Assembly (NCBI GenBank): GCA_028280195.1
Contig: JANQMH010000105.1
Location: forward strand, 1-57,089
Direction: 5' to 3'
DNA: 57,089 nucleotides
Origin: Exilibacterium sp.
GTDB lineage: Bacteria; Pseudomonadota; Gammaproteobacteria; Pseudomonadales; Cellvibrionaceae
In this document: piece by piece, positions 1 through 8,568 of the stretch
How positions within the stretch are numbered: the first letter of the stretch is position 1
Layout of the letters: every line of letters starts with the position of its first letter
The notes under the pieces: model-generated
Told to the model about the DNA's origin: nothing
Seen by the model: only the letters and a program-made list of their open reading frames with translations
Database searches by the model: none
Translations under genes and position numbers: made by a program

Positions 1-143
1 CTCTCGACAGCAGGGATGCTGGCGAGAAGTCCCCAGGGTGGAGCGGGAAACAGCGAAGCATCGCTTCGCCCCGCGCAACGACCGAAATCTGTGATTTCGG
101 GCCGGGCCCGCTTGCGGGGGTTCACGACGTGTTTCTGAAAGCC
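1..143 (+). repeat. Dispersed core repeat, copy 1 (cut by left edge)
   Basis: Positions 3-24 carry the core CTCGACAGCAGGGATGCTGGCG, and positions 121-137 resemble the distal part of the copy near 31.7 kb (ttcac, then GTGTTTCTG). Between them are about 95 bases with further small hairpins, such as CCGAAATC/GATTTCGG near 81-99. The left arm lies outside the window, so arm pairing cannot be judged here. It belongs to the same family as 31629-31734, 56888-57001 and 57050-57089. Confidence 0.65.
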
Positions 144-188
144 TTACAGAGAGGCGAACCGATCGATTGGCACGATTTGCTTAAGTAA
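1..188 (+). other. Possible 3' end of a gene entering from the left
   Basis: The frame beginning at base 3 is open without a stop until TAA at 186-188 (61 codons). It ends in a protein-like tail, FLKALQRGEPIDWHDLLK. Its first two thirds coincide with the repeat element, so either the repeat lies inside the 3' end of a real gene or the open frame is chance in GC-rich DNA. No family is recognised. Sequence to the left of the window is needed to decide. Confidence 0.25.
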
Positions 189-286
189 GTGCCATTCGGG
201 ACAGTTGCTTTATTGCAAGGCCCGGTCAAAGAGGCGGTTAACGAAATCCATTTCGGCTACGTCGGGCGCAGTACGACCGTATACAG

Positions 287-583
287 CTATACCGTATGGT
301 CCTCTATTTCCTCATACACCTCAACACCCAAGCGCTGCGCCAGCCTGTGCATCGCCGACATCTCTGTGCTGCCATCCCCTTGCCAAAATACCTGCCACTG
401 CTCATGGCTATCCCAGCGAGCAATAGTGATAAATTCGGCGGGATCACTGTGACTGCGCAACAGGGTGCTGCCGCGGGCGCCGGTAGTGCTGGCCCTGATC
501 GCCAGCGTCGCTTTCGACCAGGCGGCTGCAAATGCTGCCTGCGCGCTTGCCTCCACTTTCCAGCGGTAGATAACTCTGATCAT
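287..583 (-). CDS. Antibiotic biosynthesis monooxygenase (ABM)-fold protein
   Basis: This 98-residue protein has the small ferredoxin-like dimeric alpha/beta pattern of the ABM family (PF03992). It opens with MIRVIYRWKVEA and has a central strand, EFITIARWDSHEQWQVFW. That pattern is typical of ABM and heme-degrading/quinol monooxygenase-like proteins, which act as cofactor-free oxygenases or simple folding domains. It is the last gene of the minus-strand run that starts at trpG, 42 bp after the isochorismatase-fold gene. Its ribosome binding site is weak, so translation may depend on the upstream gene. A role in oxidising the product of the UbiD/ligase/GH3 cluster is only inferred from position. 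Confidence 0.7.
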   Translation of the reverse strand: MIRVIYRWKVEASAQAAFAAAWSKATLAIRASTTGARGSTLLRSHSDPAEFITIARWDSHEQWQVFWQGDGSTEMSAMHRLAQRLGVEVYEEIEDHTV

Positions 584-625
584 CGGCCCAACACATCCCG
601 TCGAGTTGCCTTGATACTAACGATA

Positions 626-1618
626 CTAGCGTCCAAGTAATGCACCATATTCCCCCTGGTGTTGAACAGGTTGGATCGGGCCGGCCGAAACCAGCAGTGC
701 TCTCGAGGTCACCACCGGTGCCTGGCTCAGTATCGGCGGCACCGTCGCATGGGTATTGGCAACATTGTTTGGATCTACATAGTATTCCTCGGAGCCGAAC
801 AGGTTTGCCCGCACACAGACATTTGCATCGAAACCCATGACCACCATGGTGCCGTTATTCGCCACAAAGTCGCTAAACGCCTGGTGGCGATTGCCCATAT
901 GATGGTGTCCGTTTTCATGCACCACCACCCGGTTGCCAAACAGGTTTATCTCGGCCGTCAGCTGCCCGCATACCGGTGGGTTATTGCCCATATGCAAAAC
1001 GCAGATATTGTGATTCATGACATTGGTCGCACGCAGCACAGACTGCATATGTACAAGCTGGCTCCAGCCGTCGAACAAATTACTCATGGGCGCCTGAAAA
1101 CCGCCCAGGTGAATAAGGACGATGCCTTTGGCCCCGGGGGTATTGTATATATATTCCTCAACGGTCATGCCCAGACCTCGAATATTATTCGACACAAGCC
1201 GGTCGGTAACATGAACGGGCGGCGGGGCCAGCCCCCGCACCCTGGCTTCATAACGGGCAGCTTCGGCCTGCGGGTCCGGGGCTACCCAGGCGTTGAAGTT
1301 GTGTGGCATTGCCGTTTGCTGAAAGTGTACCGCCTCGGTAGTATTCGGCCCACCAATAGGTACCCGCACGCCTGCGGGCACGGGATAGGTGTGCTGCAAA
1401 AAGCACAGCGCCTCTCTGTATTTATTGAATTTGGTTCGATAGCTGCCGTCAGCTTTATTTCGCAAGGCATTCAATTCAAATCTGACTTGGCCAAGCATTC
1501 CGTTGGGATCATTGAGAACCGCAATAAGCGACCGCAAAGAGCTGCTCTTGATACGGGCGTATGTAGGGTTGGCGCGCCGGACTCGCTGCATAAAGCCGGG
1601 ATTATTGTAAGCTGGCAT
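626..1618 (-). CDS. Isochorismatase-fold (cysteine hydrolase-like) protein with altered catalytic residues
   Basis: The chosen ATG at 1618 gives 330 residues and has AGGGA seven bases upstream; an open frame extends to 1756 without a comparable site. The first 160 residues are of unknown type. The C-terminal half resembles the isochorismatase-like fold: strand GIVLIHLGG (165-173), RHQAFSDF (244-251) and GTMVVMGFDANVCVRANL (256-273). The nucleophile-position Cys is C268. The usual Asp of the first strand is His (H170), and the usual Lys region reads RH. It may therefore be a modified hydrolase or a binding protein. It lies between the UbiD and ABM genes on the same strand. Family call moderate; function unknown. 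Confidence 0.55.
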   Translation of the reverse strand: MPAYNNPGFMQRVRRANPTYARIKSSSLRSLIAVLNDPNGMLGQVRFELNALRNKADGSYRTKFNKYREALCFLQHTYPVPAGVRVPIGGPNTTEAVHFQQTAMPHNFNAWVAPDPQAEAARYEARVRGLAPPPVHVTDRLVSNNIRGLGMTVEEYIYNTPGAKGIVLIHLGGFQAPMSNLFDGWSQLVHMQSVLRATNVMNHNICVLHMGNNPPVCGQLTAEINLFGNRVVVHENGHHHMGNRHQAFSDFVANNGTMVVMGFDANVCVRANLFGSEEYYVDPNNVANTHATVPPILSQAPVVTSRALLVSAGPIQPVQHQGEYGALLGR

Positions 1619-1773
1619 ATTAACGTCCCTGATGACAACATTGGTGGACAGGAAAGTATAGCGCTTATGCTGGAGGTTTACAGCCAGGCGGTTGTCTGTA
1701 AACTGCGGTCTGCTTATCCTATATTTTGCCACGCCCCCACAAACCTCAATTGGCACAAATTACCTGGTGCTGC

Positions 1774-3135
1774 CTAGGGGTGCAAAATTTTTTCCAGATC
1801 GATTTTCTCCAGCACATCCGCCGGCAGGGTGTTTTTAATCGGATAACCGCGGTCATTGCGCTTAAGCGTTGCATCAATGCCCCACTTGGCCGTCACCTGA
1901 TCACACTCCGACGGATCGATACCGTTGCCACTCTGGCCGGCGAGCACCAGCAAGTCCCGATCCGCCTGTACGCGGGTGGCCAGGGCCAGGCCGACCTGCT
2001 GCGGATTGCGGATATCGATATCGGCGTCAAACACGGCAACGTGCTTGATAAAACGCTGGCCGGTCAATATCCGGCGCATCATTTGCTCGAGCACGCCGGC
2101 AGGCTGGGGCGCCTGCACGCAGATATAGAGAGTCAGGGCTGCCGGCAGATGCAGGTCGCGGATAAACCTGAAGCGTTCCGGCAGGGCCTGCTGCAGGTAC
2201 AGGCGCAGGGCCAGACCGGTCATATTCAAGTGCTCCATACCACCCGGCACAATATCCTGATAAATCGCTCGATCGCGCATCGACAGCAGCTCCACCTCGA
2301 ATACCGGTTGCCGGGTTCTTTCGGCTCGATAACCCAGGCCCTCGCCGTAGGGACCTTCCATCACCTCGGCGCAATGGGAAATGCTGCCCTCGAGCACAAA
2401 CTCAGCCGCGGCCGGGACTGCCAGGCGCGGCTCGATCAAACCGGGAGTGACCGCCAGCGGCTGGCCCAGCAAGCCGCCGATAATACCAAATTCGTCGCAG
2501 TCGAGACCGCCGGCCGCCAGCGCGCCGAGGCTCCACAGCGGGTGCGCGCCGATAAAAACCGCTAGCGGTGTTGGGCATTGCCGGGCCCTGTTGTTGAAAA
2601 AGATCTGCTGCAGATGACAGTTCGGCGTCATATAAATGGCGAGCCGGCGGCGATCGACAAACATCAGCCGGTGATAGCTGAGGTTGAAGGCGCCGCTGTC
2701 GGGGTCGCGCGCAACGGCGCAGGCGGCACTGATATAGGGTGCGGTCTCAGCGCGGGTATAGCGGATGGCGGGCAGCACCGACAGATCTAGCTGCGCGCCG
2801 CGGTAAACATGCTGCCGGACCGGCGCCCGCCCGGCCTGGCGATGCTGCAGCGGCGCAATGGGGTTTTTATAGGCCGCGAGCAGGCGCTGTTCCAGCTGCA
2901 GCATGGAAATACCCAGCGATTTTGCCACTCTCGGCCAGGAGCTGCAGATATTGGTGGCAACGGGGAAGTCACAGTCGTTTACCCGGCTGAAATGAATCAG
3001 TGGTGCGCGCATCTTCTGCCGCAGCCGTTCGACCACCGCCGCCAGCTCCCAGCCGGCCGACAGCGGCGTGTCGACCTGCAGGTATTCACGCGGGCTGTTG
3101 CGCCTGACAAAATCCATAAAGGTACGCAAATCCAT
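1774..3135 (-). CDS. UbiD-family prenylated-FMN decarboxylase
   Basis: This 453-residue protein shows the UbiD architecture. NLSYHRLM (151-158) corresponds to the prFMN/phosphate-binding segment, AEFVLEG (244-250) to the domain junction, and GPYGEGLGY (261-269) carries a glutamate of the Glu-Arg-Glu catalytic set. UbiD enzymes reversibly decarboxylate aromatic or alpha,beta-unsaturated acids and need prFMN made by a UbiX-type partner, which is absent from this window. The ATG has GGAGG ten bases upstream. It starts 25 bp after the adenylating ligase in a tight operon, so it probably acts on an acid of this pathway rather than in ubiquinone synthesis. The ubiquinone role cannot be excluded, but the neighbours argue against it. 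Confidence 0.85.
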   Translation of the reverse strand: MDLRTFMDFVRRNSPREYLQVDTPLSAGWELAAVVERLRQKMRAPLIHFSRVNDCDFPVATNICSSWPRVAKSLGISMLQLEQRLLAAYKNPIAPLQHRQAGRAPVRQHVYRGAQLDLSVLPAIRYTRAETAPYISAACAVARDPDSGAFNLSYHRLMFVDRRRLAIYMTPNCHLQQIFFNNRARQCPTPLAVFIGAHPLWSLGALAAGGLDCDEFGIIGGLLGQPLAVTPGLIEPRLAVPAAAEFVLEGSISHCAEVMEGPYGEGLGYRAERTRQPVFEVELLSMRDRAIYQDIVPGGMEHLNMTGLALRLYLQQALPERFRFIRDLHLPAALTLYICVQAPQPAGVLEQMMRRILTGQRFIKHVAVFDADIDIRNPQQVGLALATRVQADRDLLVLAGQSGNGIDPSECDQVTAKWGIDATLKRNDRGYPIKNTLPADVLEKIDLEKILHP

Positions 3136-3160
3136 GTTCCGTGCACCTCCGCGGTTGGCC

Positions 3161-4687
3161 CTAGTCTCCAGCGAGCAGCGCCTGCCGGTCCACTTTACCG
3201 CTGGCGGTAAGCGGCAGGCTGGAGCGGAAATGGTAGTGCCTGGGCGCTCGCACCAGGGGTAGAAACTGCAGGCAGTGATCGCGAATCTGCTGCAGCTGTT
3301 GCCGCCGGTCGCTATCGCTGTGCTGCGCCTCTGCCGAGACGATATGCGCCTCTATTCTCTGGCCGTAAAGCGGGTCGGCCACACCGACCACTGCGGCCTC
3401 TCTGACCAGGTGATGGCCGCTCAATACCCGCTCGATTTCCTCGGGGAAAATACGCTCACCCGCGGTCTTGATCATCGCCTGCCGGCGCCCCAGCAAAAAC
3501 AGATCGCCGTCGGCATCGAAGCGACCCAGGTCGCCGGTCCACAGTCTGCCCTCGGCATCGATAACCCGGCGGCTGGCCTGCGGATCACGCCAGTAGCCGA
3601 GCATCACATTGTCCCCCGCCACTACCACCTCGCCCACTTCGCCGACCGGCAGCGGGCGGCCTGCGCTGTCTACCACCGCCACGTCGATGCCGGCGGGGGC
3701 CGCGCCCACGGAGGTCGGTTTGGCGTCGACCTTGTGCGGTTGCAGTGCGGTAATACGCGGCGCGCTCTCGGTCTGGCCATAGGTGATGCAAATGCGCACA
3801 GCCGGCATGCAATGCCGCAGCTGCTCGATACGGGCCGGCGCCAGCGCGCCGCCGGTTACGCCCAGCCAGCGCAGCGAGGGCAGTGCGGTGTGCAGCAGTT
3901 TACCGCGTTCGATCAGGGCGTTGATATGGTAGGGCGCACCGGAAACCCCGCTTATCCGCCAGTCCTGCAATTGCCGGGTAATGCGATTGGAAAAGACGAA
4001 ATCAGCGGCAAAATACACCGCGGCGCCGCTGAACAGGTGAATCAAAAGCTGTTGCAGGCCGTGTACGTAGTGCAGCGGCACCAGCATCAGATAGCGGTCG
4101 CCTGCGGAGATGCCGTAGTAGCCGATGTCCGCCTCTGCCGCGGTAGCGAGATTGCGGTGCGACAGGCACACCCCTTTGGGCAGGCCGGTGCTGCCGGAGG
4201 TATAGACGATCACCGCCGGGTCCCGGCAGTCGGCCGGGTCTGTGTCGACGGCGGTCGATAGCGGCGCCGGGATAAACTCCAGGGCATCGGTGTCGATCAG
4301 CAGCAGCCGCCCGCCGGCCCGGTACGGCGACAATTCATCGAGAGCGGCCAGCGAGCACCGCTGTGCCAGAATCAGCTTTGCGCCGGCATGGTCGAGCACG
4401 AAGTCGATATGCTCGCAGGTCTGCCGGTCGTTTAAGAACACCGCCACCGCGCCGACGCGCTGGATCGCCCAGAACGCCACCACGGCATCCACCGAGGGCG
4501 GGGCCAAGATGGCCAGTCGCTCTGCGCTTTTTACACCGCGCCGCAACAGCGCCACGGCCAGTACTTCGCTGCGGCGCCACAGGGCGATATAAGACAGTAA
4601 GCGCCCGCCGCCCTGTTTGGAATCAAACAGCGCCGGCCGCTCGCCGTACTGTTGCACGGCGGCGTAAAAGCGCTGCGCCAGAAGCAT
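3161..4687 (-). CDS. Acyl/aryl-acid adenylating enzyme (ANL superfamily ligase)
   Basis: This 508-residue AMP-forming ligase has the P-loop VIVYTSGSTGLPKGV (159-173), the acyl/aryl-CoA-ligase-like PLHYVHGLQ, the YGQTE motif, WTGDLGRFDADGDLFLLGR, and a C-terminal PLTASGKVDRQALL with the catalytic lysine. The substrate loop has the His typical of carboxylic-acid ligases, not the Asp that anchors amino acids. It therefore probably activates a fatty or aromatic acid and loads it on the carrier protein encoded 3 bp upstream, or on CoA. The family includes MenE-like enzymes, but the actual acid cannot be read from sequence. Confidence 0.88.
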   Translation of the reverse strand: MLLAQRFYAAVQQYGERPALFDSKQGGGRLLSYIALWRRSEVLAVALLRRGVKSAERLAILAPPSVDAVVAFWAIQRVGAVAVFLNDRQTCEHIDFVLDHAGAKLILAQRCSLAALDELSPYRAGGRLLLIDTDALEFIPAPLSTAVDTDPADCRDPAVIVYTSGSTGLPKGVCLSHRNLATAAEADIGYYGISAGDRYLMLVPLHYVHGLQQLLIHLFSGAAVYFAADFVFSNRITRQLQDWRISGVSGAPYHINALIERGKLLHTALPSLRWLGVTGGALAPARIEQLRHCMPAVRICITYGQTESAPRITALQPHKVDAKPTSVGAAPAGIDVAVVDSAGRPLPVGEVGEVVVAGDNVMLGYWRDPQASRRVIDAEGRLWTGDLGRFDADGDLFLLGRRQAMIKTAGERIFPEEIERVLSGHHLVREAAVVGVADPLYGQRIEAHIVSAEAQHSDSDRRQQLQQIRDHCLQFLPLVRAPRHYHFRSSLPLTASGKVDRQALLAGD

Positions 4688-4690
4688 GGA

Positions 4691-4933
4691 TCACTTCACC
4701 GCAAGTGCGGTTTCAACGTAGTCGCTGATGTTTTTCAGCGTGGAGAAATTCTCCGGAGTCAGATCGTCGGTATCGATGGCAAAATCGAAAAACTCCTCAC
4801 ACCAGACCACCAGTTCCATCATCGCCACACTGTCGAGCAAACCCGATTCCAGCAAATTCTGGTTCTCGTCAAAGTCGGGCATATTCGGCTTGAGTGTTTT
4901 AATAAAGTTATAAATTTCCGCCTGTTTACTCAT
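4691..4933 (-). CDS. Acyl carrier protein
   Basis: This 80-residue acidic four-helix carrier protein has LLESGLLDSVAMMELV, in which Ser35 of the DS motif is the expected 4'-phosphopantetheine site. It is a stand-alone carrier about the length of DltC and ACP proteins. It lies 12 bp after the enolase-superfamily gene and 3 bp before the ligase, which strongly suggests that the ligase loads it. No ketosynthase or condensation domain is nearby, so it probably holds a single acyl group during modification rather than serving chain elongation. Confidence 0.88.
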   Translation of the reverse strand: MSKQAEIYNFIKTLKPNMPDFDENQNLLESGLLDSVAMMELVVWCEEFFDFAIDTDDLTPENFSTLKNISDYVETALAVK

Positions 4934-4945
4934 GGCTCCCCCGTA

Positions 4946-6058
4946 TCAGCGAAGTTCTTTTCGAGCGCTAACATAATCCATGAGTGCTCGCTGCCGCAAG
5001 GTAATCGGCGGCATAGAGGCCGTGCTGTGCGTCTCAACTTTGACCGGATCCATCTGCAGCAGGGTGCGGTTCTGCCCCAGCCCCTCCACATAGGGCAGCG
5101 CCGGTGAATGGCGCAGCAACAGCTGCGCCGCCTGATTCAATACCCCCGACTCGCCGACCAGTGTGCCGGCCACCAGCCCGATACCAGCGGCCCGGGCCAT
5201 ATCGCGGATCTTTGCCGTCGCCAGCAATCCGCCGTGCTTGCCGATACGCAGGTTAAAGGCCTGGTAGACACCACTGCCGAGCAGCTGCTCGGCATCGGCG
5301 ATGCTGCAGAGGGATTCGTCGGCAACGATCGGCACCGCGGTCTGCGCATACAGGTGTTTCAGCTTCGCCGCCAGATCGGCATCGCCCTTGGCGAACGGTT
5401 GCTCAATGGAGGCGATGGGCAATTGCGCGCAATCCTTCAGCAGGTCTATACACGCCTGCAGCTGCAGGCTGCCATTGGCATCCAGGCGAATGGGCATATT
5501 ACCCTGCAGTGCCTCATTCAGTGCCTGCAGGCGCTCGAGGTCGCAGTCGCCGCCGACTTTTAACTTGATCGCGGTGGCGCCACCCAGCTTGGCCAGCCTG
5601 GCCCGGTGTCGCAACTGCCCGGCAGGGCAGTCGAGACCGATGGTGGCACACTTGCCGGCAGCATCGCGGCGCTGCGGCCCCAGCAGCGCAGCTAAATCGA
5701 GATCGGCGCTGAGGGCAAAGGCGTGCCACAAAGCCAGTTCAAATCCACCGAAAAGCGCAGGCTGCCAGCGGCCCTCCCGCAGGCAACCCTCGATAAAGGC
5801 CGCAAGCGCCGCCTGATCGTCGAAGCGGCGGCCCAGCAGTTCGGCGCCCAGGGCCGGGCCGCTGTCGGCAAAAATGCGGTCGTTGCTCTCACCGGTGACA
5901 TAGTCGCGGGCCAGTATCTCGCCAAAACCCTGCGCGCCCGCCGCGGTGCGCAGCACCACCAGCAGCGTATCGGAGCAGGTGCGCCGCGCGACTGCGTGGG
6001 CGAAGCCGGTGCTGAAGGGAATGCGCAAGCGCAACAGCGTGATACGCTCAATCCTCAC
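4946..6058 (-). CDS. Enolase-superfamily enzyme (muconate lactonizing/OSBS/dipeptide-epimerase-like) with a Lys-to-Arg change
   Basis: A GTG at 6058 is chosen because AGGAG lies seven bases upstream inside the end of the GH3 gene. This gives 370 residues and an 11-bp overlap; a TTG at 6079 is less likely. The barrel shows KLK (K165-x-K167), the metal ligands D193 (RLDANGS), E219 (SIEQPF) and D247 (VADES), and the late GG motif. At the position of the second acid/base lysine (muconate-lactonizing and OSBS enzymes have NLK or ALK) it reads NLRIGKHGG, so the residue is R271. The superfamily abstracts a proton alpha to a carboxylate; the substrate here is unknown. Translational coupling to GH3 is likely. 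Confidence 0.82.
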   Translation of the reverse strand: MRIERITLLRLRIPFSTGFAHAVARRTCSDTLLVVLRTAAGAQGFGEILARDYVTGESNDRIFADSGPALGAELLGRRFDDQAALAAFIEGCLREGRWQPALFGGFELALWHAFALSADLDLAALLGPQRRDAAGKCATIGLDCPAGQLRHRARLAKLGGATAIKLKVGGDCDLERLQALNEALQGNMPIRLDANGSLQLQACIDLLKDCAQLPIASIEQPFAKGDADLAAKLKHLYAQTAVPIVADESLCSIADAEQLLGSGVYQAFNLRIGKHGGLLATAKIRDMARAAGIGLVAGTLVGESGVLNQAAQLLLRHSPALPYVEGLGQNRTLLQMDPVKVETHSTASMPPITLRQRALMDYVSARKELR

Positions 6059-7679
6059 CGGCAATCTCCTGTACCGCAAAGGCAGCGTCGATATCCAGTG
6101 CGCTGGTCAGCACCTCGGTTTTAAGCTGTGCGTCACTTACCGCAGCCGCCTTGCGCCGGCGCCGATAGCGGCCGATGGCGCCGGCGGCCACGATAAAACC
6201 GCGCGGGCTGCCCAGGCGACCGGATGCACGCTTGTCTTTGTATTCCGTATTGACGGCCTGCAGGCTATGTTCGAACGCTGCCAGCCAGGCGCGCACCGTA
6301 TCGGTCTCAGCGCCGGTCTCCACAATGACGCCGTAGTGGGGGCAGCTGCCGCTGCGCGGGAAACAGATGAAGTCGAGCGGCCCGCCGCCGCGCGTCGCCG
6401 CGGCCTGTTCGGCGGCCTGCGACACTTGAAACTCGGTCAGTTTCTCACCACTGATACTGGCGGTTTTGCCCAGGCGGTAGAGAAATTCCAGCACCGGCAG
6501 CTGCTGCATGAAGCCGCTGACGCGCACGCAGTCGCCAGTGCGATAGCGGTACAGGCCGCCGCCGGTGGTTACCACCACTTCGTAATTGCACCCGGGCTGC
6601 AGCTGCCAGGCAAAGCGGGTCTGCGGATCGCGGGCCTGTGTCTCGCCTTCGGCGATAAACTCAAAAAAGTGGGCGCTGTAGGCCAGGGCGCCGCCGCTGC
6701 GGCCGTCGCGCAGCGGAATGGCAATCGCGCACTCGCTGGACTGGGTAATGAAGTCACGGCTCGCCACCCCTTTGAGAAACGGCGCCAGCTGTTCAAAGTA
6801 AGGGCTCACCAGCCTCGAGCACCAGCACATGCTCAATGCCAGCTGTGGCCACAGTGCCCGCAGGCAAAACCCCTGCTGCAGGGCCGCGGCCACCTGCGCA
6901 GCGCGCTCGCGGTCGGCGCGCAGAAAGCCCCCCAGCGGCGCATCCACCTGCTGCAGAAAATCGGCATCGTCGCGCCCCCAGTCGCCGCGCTGCAATCCCG
7001 CCAGCAGTGCATCGATATGGCTTTGCAGCTGCCGGCAGAAAAACAGCAGGGTGCTGGGATTCAGGCACATGATGCCGTGCAGCTCACCCTGCAGCAGCAG
7101 CCGTGCCGCGGCATAGGCGCGAAACCAGGGGTCGGGCACGCGGCGCAGCGCCGGCGGCAGCGGCTGGCGCGAGTGGCGCTGAATACCCTGCCCGCGCCGC
7201 GACCAGAAGGTGGCTTCCGAGAGGATATCGACCCCGGCCGGCGATTTTTCCGGCGCACCGGAATCGCTGAGGTTGCTGACTACCCGGCCGCTGGCGAGTG
7301 CCGGGTAGGCCCGGTAGACATCGCTCCAGTAAACACCGAAGGCATTGAGTTTTTGTCGCACCAGGCTGGCGGTAACCGGAATCAGCTTGGGCGCCGCCAG
7401 AGAACCGCTGGTTTTGAAAAAGGCCAGCACCCGTTCGGCCGAGAGGATATTTTTCTCACCCGCCAGCATGGCATCGACACTGGCTCTGATCTCCTCGTAA
7501 TGCACCAGAGGTACGCGCCGGCGGAAGTCTTCGGCGCTGCCGATCTGTGCGAAGTGATGCCGGCGGCCATAGCGACAGCCGGCATTGGCGCCCAGCACCT
7601 GCCGCAGCAGCCGCTTCTGGGTTTCTTCTACAGCATCGCGACCGGCCATGAAAGCCGCCCGCGCCTCCGCTCCGCTCAT
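6048..7679 (-). CDS. GH3-family acyl-adenylate-forming amide synthetase
   Basis: This 543-residue protein has the GH3 hallmarks. The phosphate-binding segment FKTSGSLAAPKLIPVT is at 88-103, the adenylate-binding GGGLYRYRTGDCVRV at 373-387, and the hinge-region YRLGKTASISGEKLTE at 401-416. Plant GH3 enzymes adenylate jasmonate, indole-3-acetate or benzoates and couple them to amino acids; many bacterial members are uncharacterised. It starts 82 bp after trpC and overlaps the enolase-like gene. It could make the final amide bond of this pathway, and an aromatic acid or tryptophan-pathway metabolite is an attractive but unproven substrate. Confidence 0.85.
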   Translation of the reverse strand: MSGAEARAAFMAGRDAVEETQKRLLRQVLGANAGCRYGRRHHFAQIGSAEDFRRRVPLVHYEEIRASVDAMLAGEKNILSAERVLAFFKTSGSLAAPKLIPVTASLVRQKLNAFGVYWSDVYRAYPALASGRVVSNLSDSGAPEKSPAGVDILSEATFWSRRGQGIQRHSRQPLPPALRRVPDPWFRAYAAARLLLQGELHGIMCLNPSTLLFFCRQLQSHIDALLAGLQRGDWGRDDADFLQQVDAPLGGFLRADRERAAQVAAALQQGFCLRALWPQLALSMCWCSRLVSPYFEQLAPFLKGVASRDFITQSSECAIAIPLRDGRSGGALAYSAHFFEFIAEGETQARDPQTRFAWQLQPGCNYEVVVTTGGGLYRYRTGDCVRVSGFMQQLPVLEFLYRLGKTASISGEKLTEFQVSQAAEQAAATRGGGPLDFICFPRSGSCPHYGVIVETGAETDTVRAWLAAFEHSLQAVNTEYKDKRASGRLGSPRGFIVAAGAIGRYRRRRKAAAVSDAQLKTEVLTSALDIDAAFAVQEIAGED

Positions 7680-7760
7680 AGCCCCACCGGCTGCCGGCGC
7701 CCGTTAGCGGCCGCCGCAAGTTTCAACCGATACAGCACCGGATCAGCCCACGCCGGCCCA

Positions 7761-8555
7761 TCAATTGAACATCTGCAACAGTTTCATTCCCGGGTCGGGC
7801 TCGCGCATAAATGCCTCACCCACCAGAAAAGCGTTGACATCGTGGCCGCGCAACGCTTTGACATCATCGATGGTATGGATGCCGCTTTCGGTGACGACGA
7901 TGCGGTCAGCGGGGATCTTGTCCAGCAGTGCAAAGGTTGTATCCAGCGCAACTTCGAAGGTATGCAGGTCGCGGTTGTTGATGCCGATTAGTTTATTCGG
8001 CAGTTTCAAGGCCAGTTGCAGCTCACGCAGGTTGTGCACCTCGATCAGCACGTCCATACCCAGCCCCAGAGCCAAGTCGTTGAGCTGATAGAGCTTTTCC
8101 GGCTGCAGCGCGGCGACGATCAGCAGAATGCAATCGGCACCGATTGCCCGCGCCTCGTAGACCTGATAATCGTCGACAATAAAGTCTTTGCGGATCACTG
8201 GCAGCTGGGAAGCGTTTCTGGCCTCTTTGAGGCAGCTCTCACTGCCCTGGAAAAAGTCGGCGTCGGTCAGCACCGACAGGCAGGCCGCGCCGCCGCGCTC
8301 ATAGCTGATGGCGATTTCCGCCGGGAAGAAATCCTCCCGGATCACCCCCTTGCTCGGCGAAGCCTTCTTGATTTCGGCGATCACCGCCGCCAGGCCCTGC
8401 TGTAATTTCGCCTCCAGCGCTGCGACGAAGCCGCGTGGCGCGGACTGTTGGGCAATCATATCGAGCAGCCTGTGCACCGGCGTGACCGCCTGGCGCTCAG
8501 CGACTTCCTCGTGCTTGCGCGCGATTATTTTGCGTAGAACTGTCGGGGCATCCAC
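7761..8555 (-). CDS. trpC: Indole-3-glycerol-phosphate synthase
   Basis: TrpC converts carboxyphenylaminodeoxyribulose phosphate to indole-3-glycerol phosphate in tryptophan synthesis. The protein is a stand-alone TIM barrel of 264 residues with [36 protein letters not shown] and a terminal FLVGEAFM phosphate site. No fused TrpF is present. The GTG start at 8555 is chosen because homology begins there and AGGAG lies about ten bases upstream; upstream extension gives low-complexity Arg/Trp-rich sequence. It is 13 bp after trpD. The 82-bp gap to the GH3 gene holds no visible terminator. Confidence 0.95.
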   Translation of the reverse strand: MDAPTVLRKIIARKHEEVAERQAVTPVHRLLDMIAQQSAPRGFVAALEAKLQQGLAAVIAEIKKASPSKGVIREDFFPAEIAISYERGGAACLSVLTDADFFQGSESCLKEARNASQLPVIRKDFIVDDYQVYEARAIGADCILLIVAALQPEKLYQLNDLALGLGMDVLIEVHNLRELQLALKLPNKLIGINNRDLHTFEVALDTTFALLDKIPADRIVVTESGIHTIDDVKALRGHDVNAFLVGEAFMREPDPGMKLLQMFN

Positions 8556-8568
8556 CGGATAAGCACTC

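Noticed and set aside
169-182. TTGGCACGATTTGC resembling a sigma-54 promoter
   Set aside because: GG and GC are eight rather than ten bases apart, and the segment reads as the end of an open frame (IDWHDLLK).
659-1777. 372-codon plus-strand open frame opposite the isochorismatase-fold gene
   Set aside because: The minus strand has a good ribosome binding site, family motifs and operon context; the plus frame has none.
5946-7991. 681-codon plus-strand open frame opposite the GH3 and enolase-like genes
   Set aside because: It is antisense to two genes with clear family motifs and coupled starts. Its translation is Arg/Gln/Ala-rich with no recognisable domain, as expected of the opposite strand of GC-rich coding DNA.
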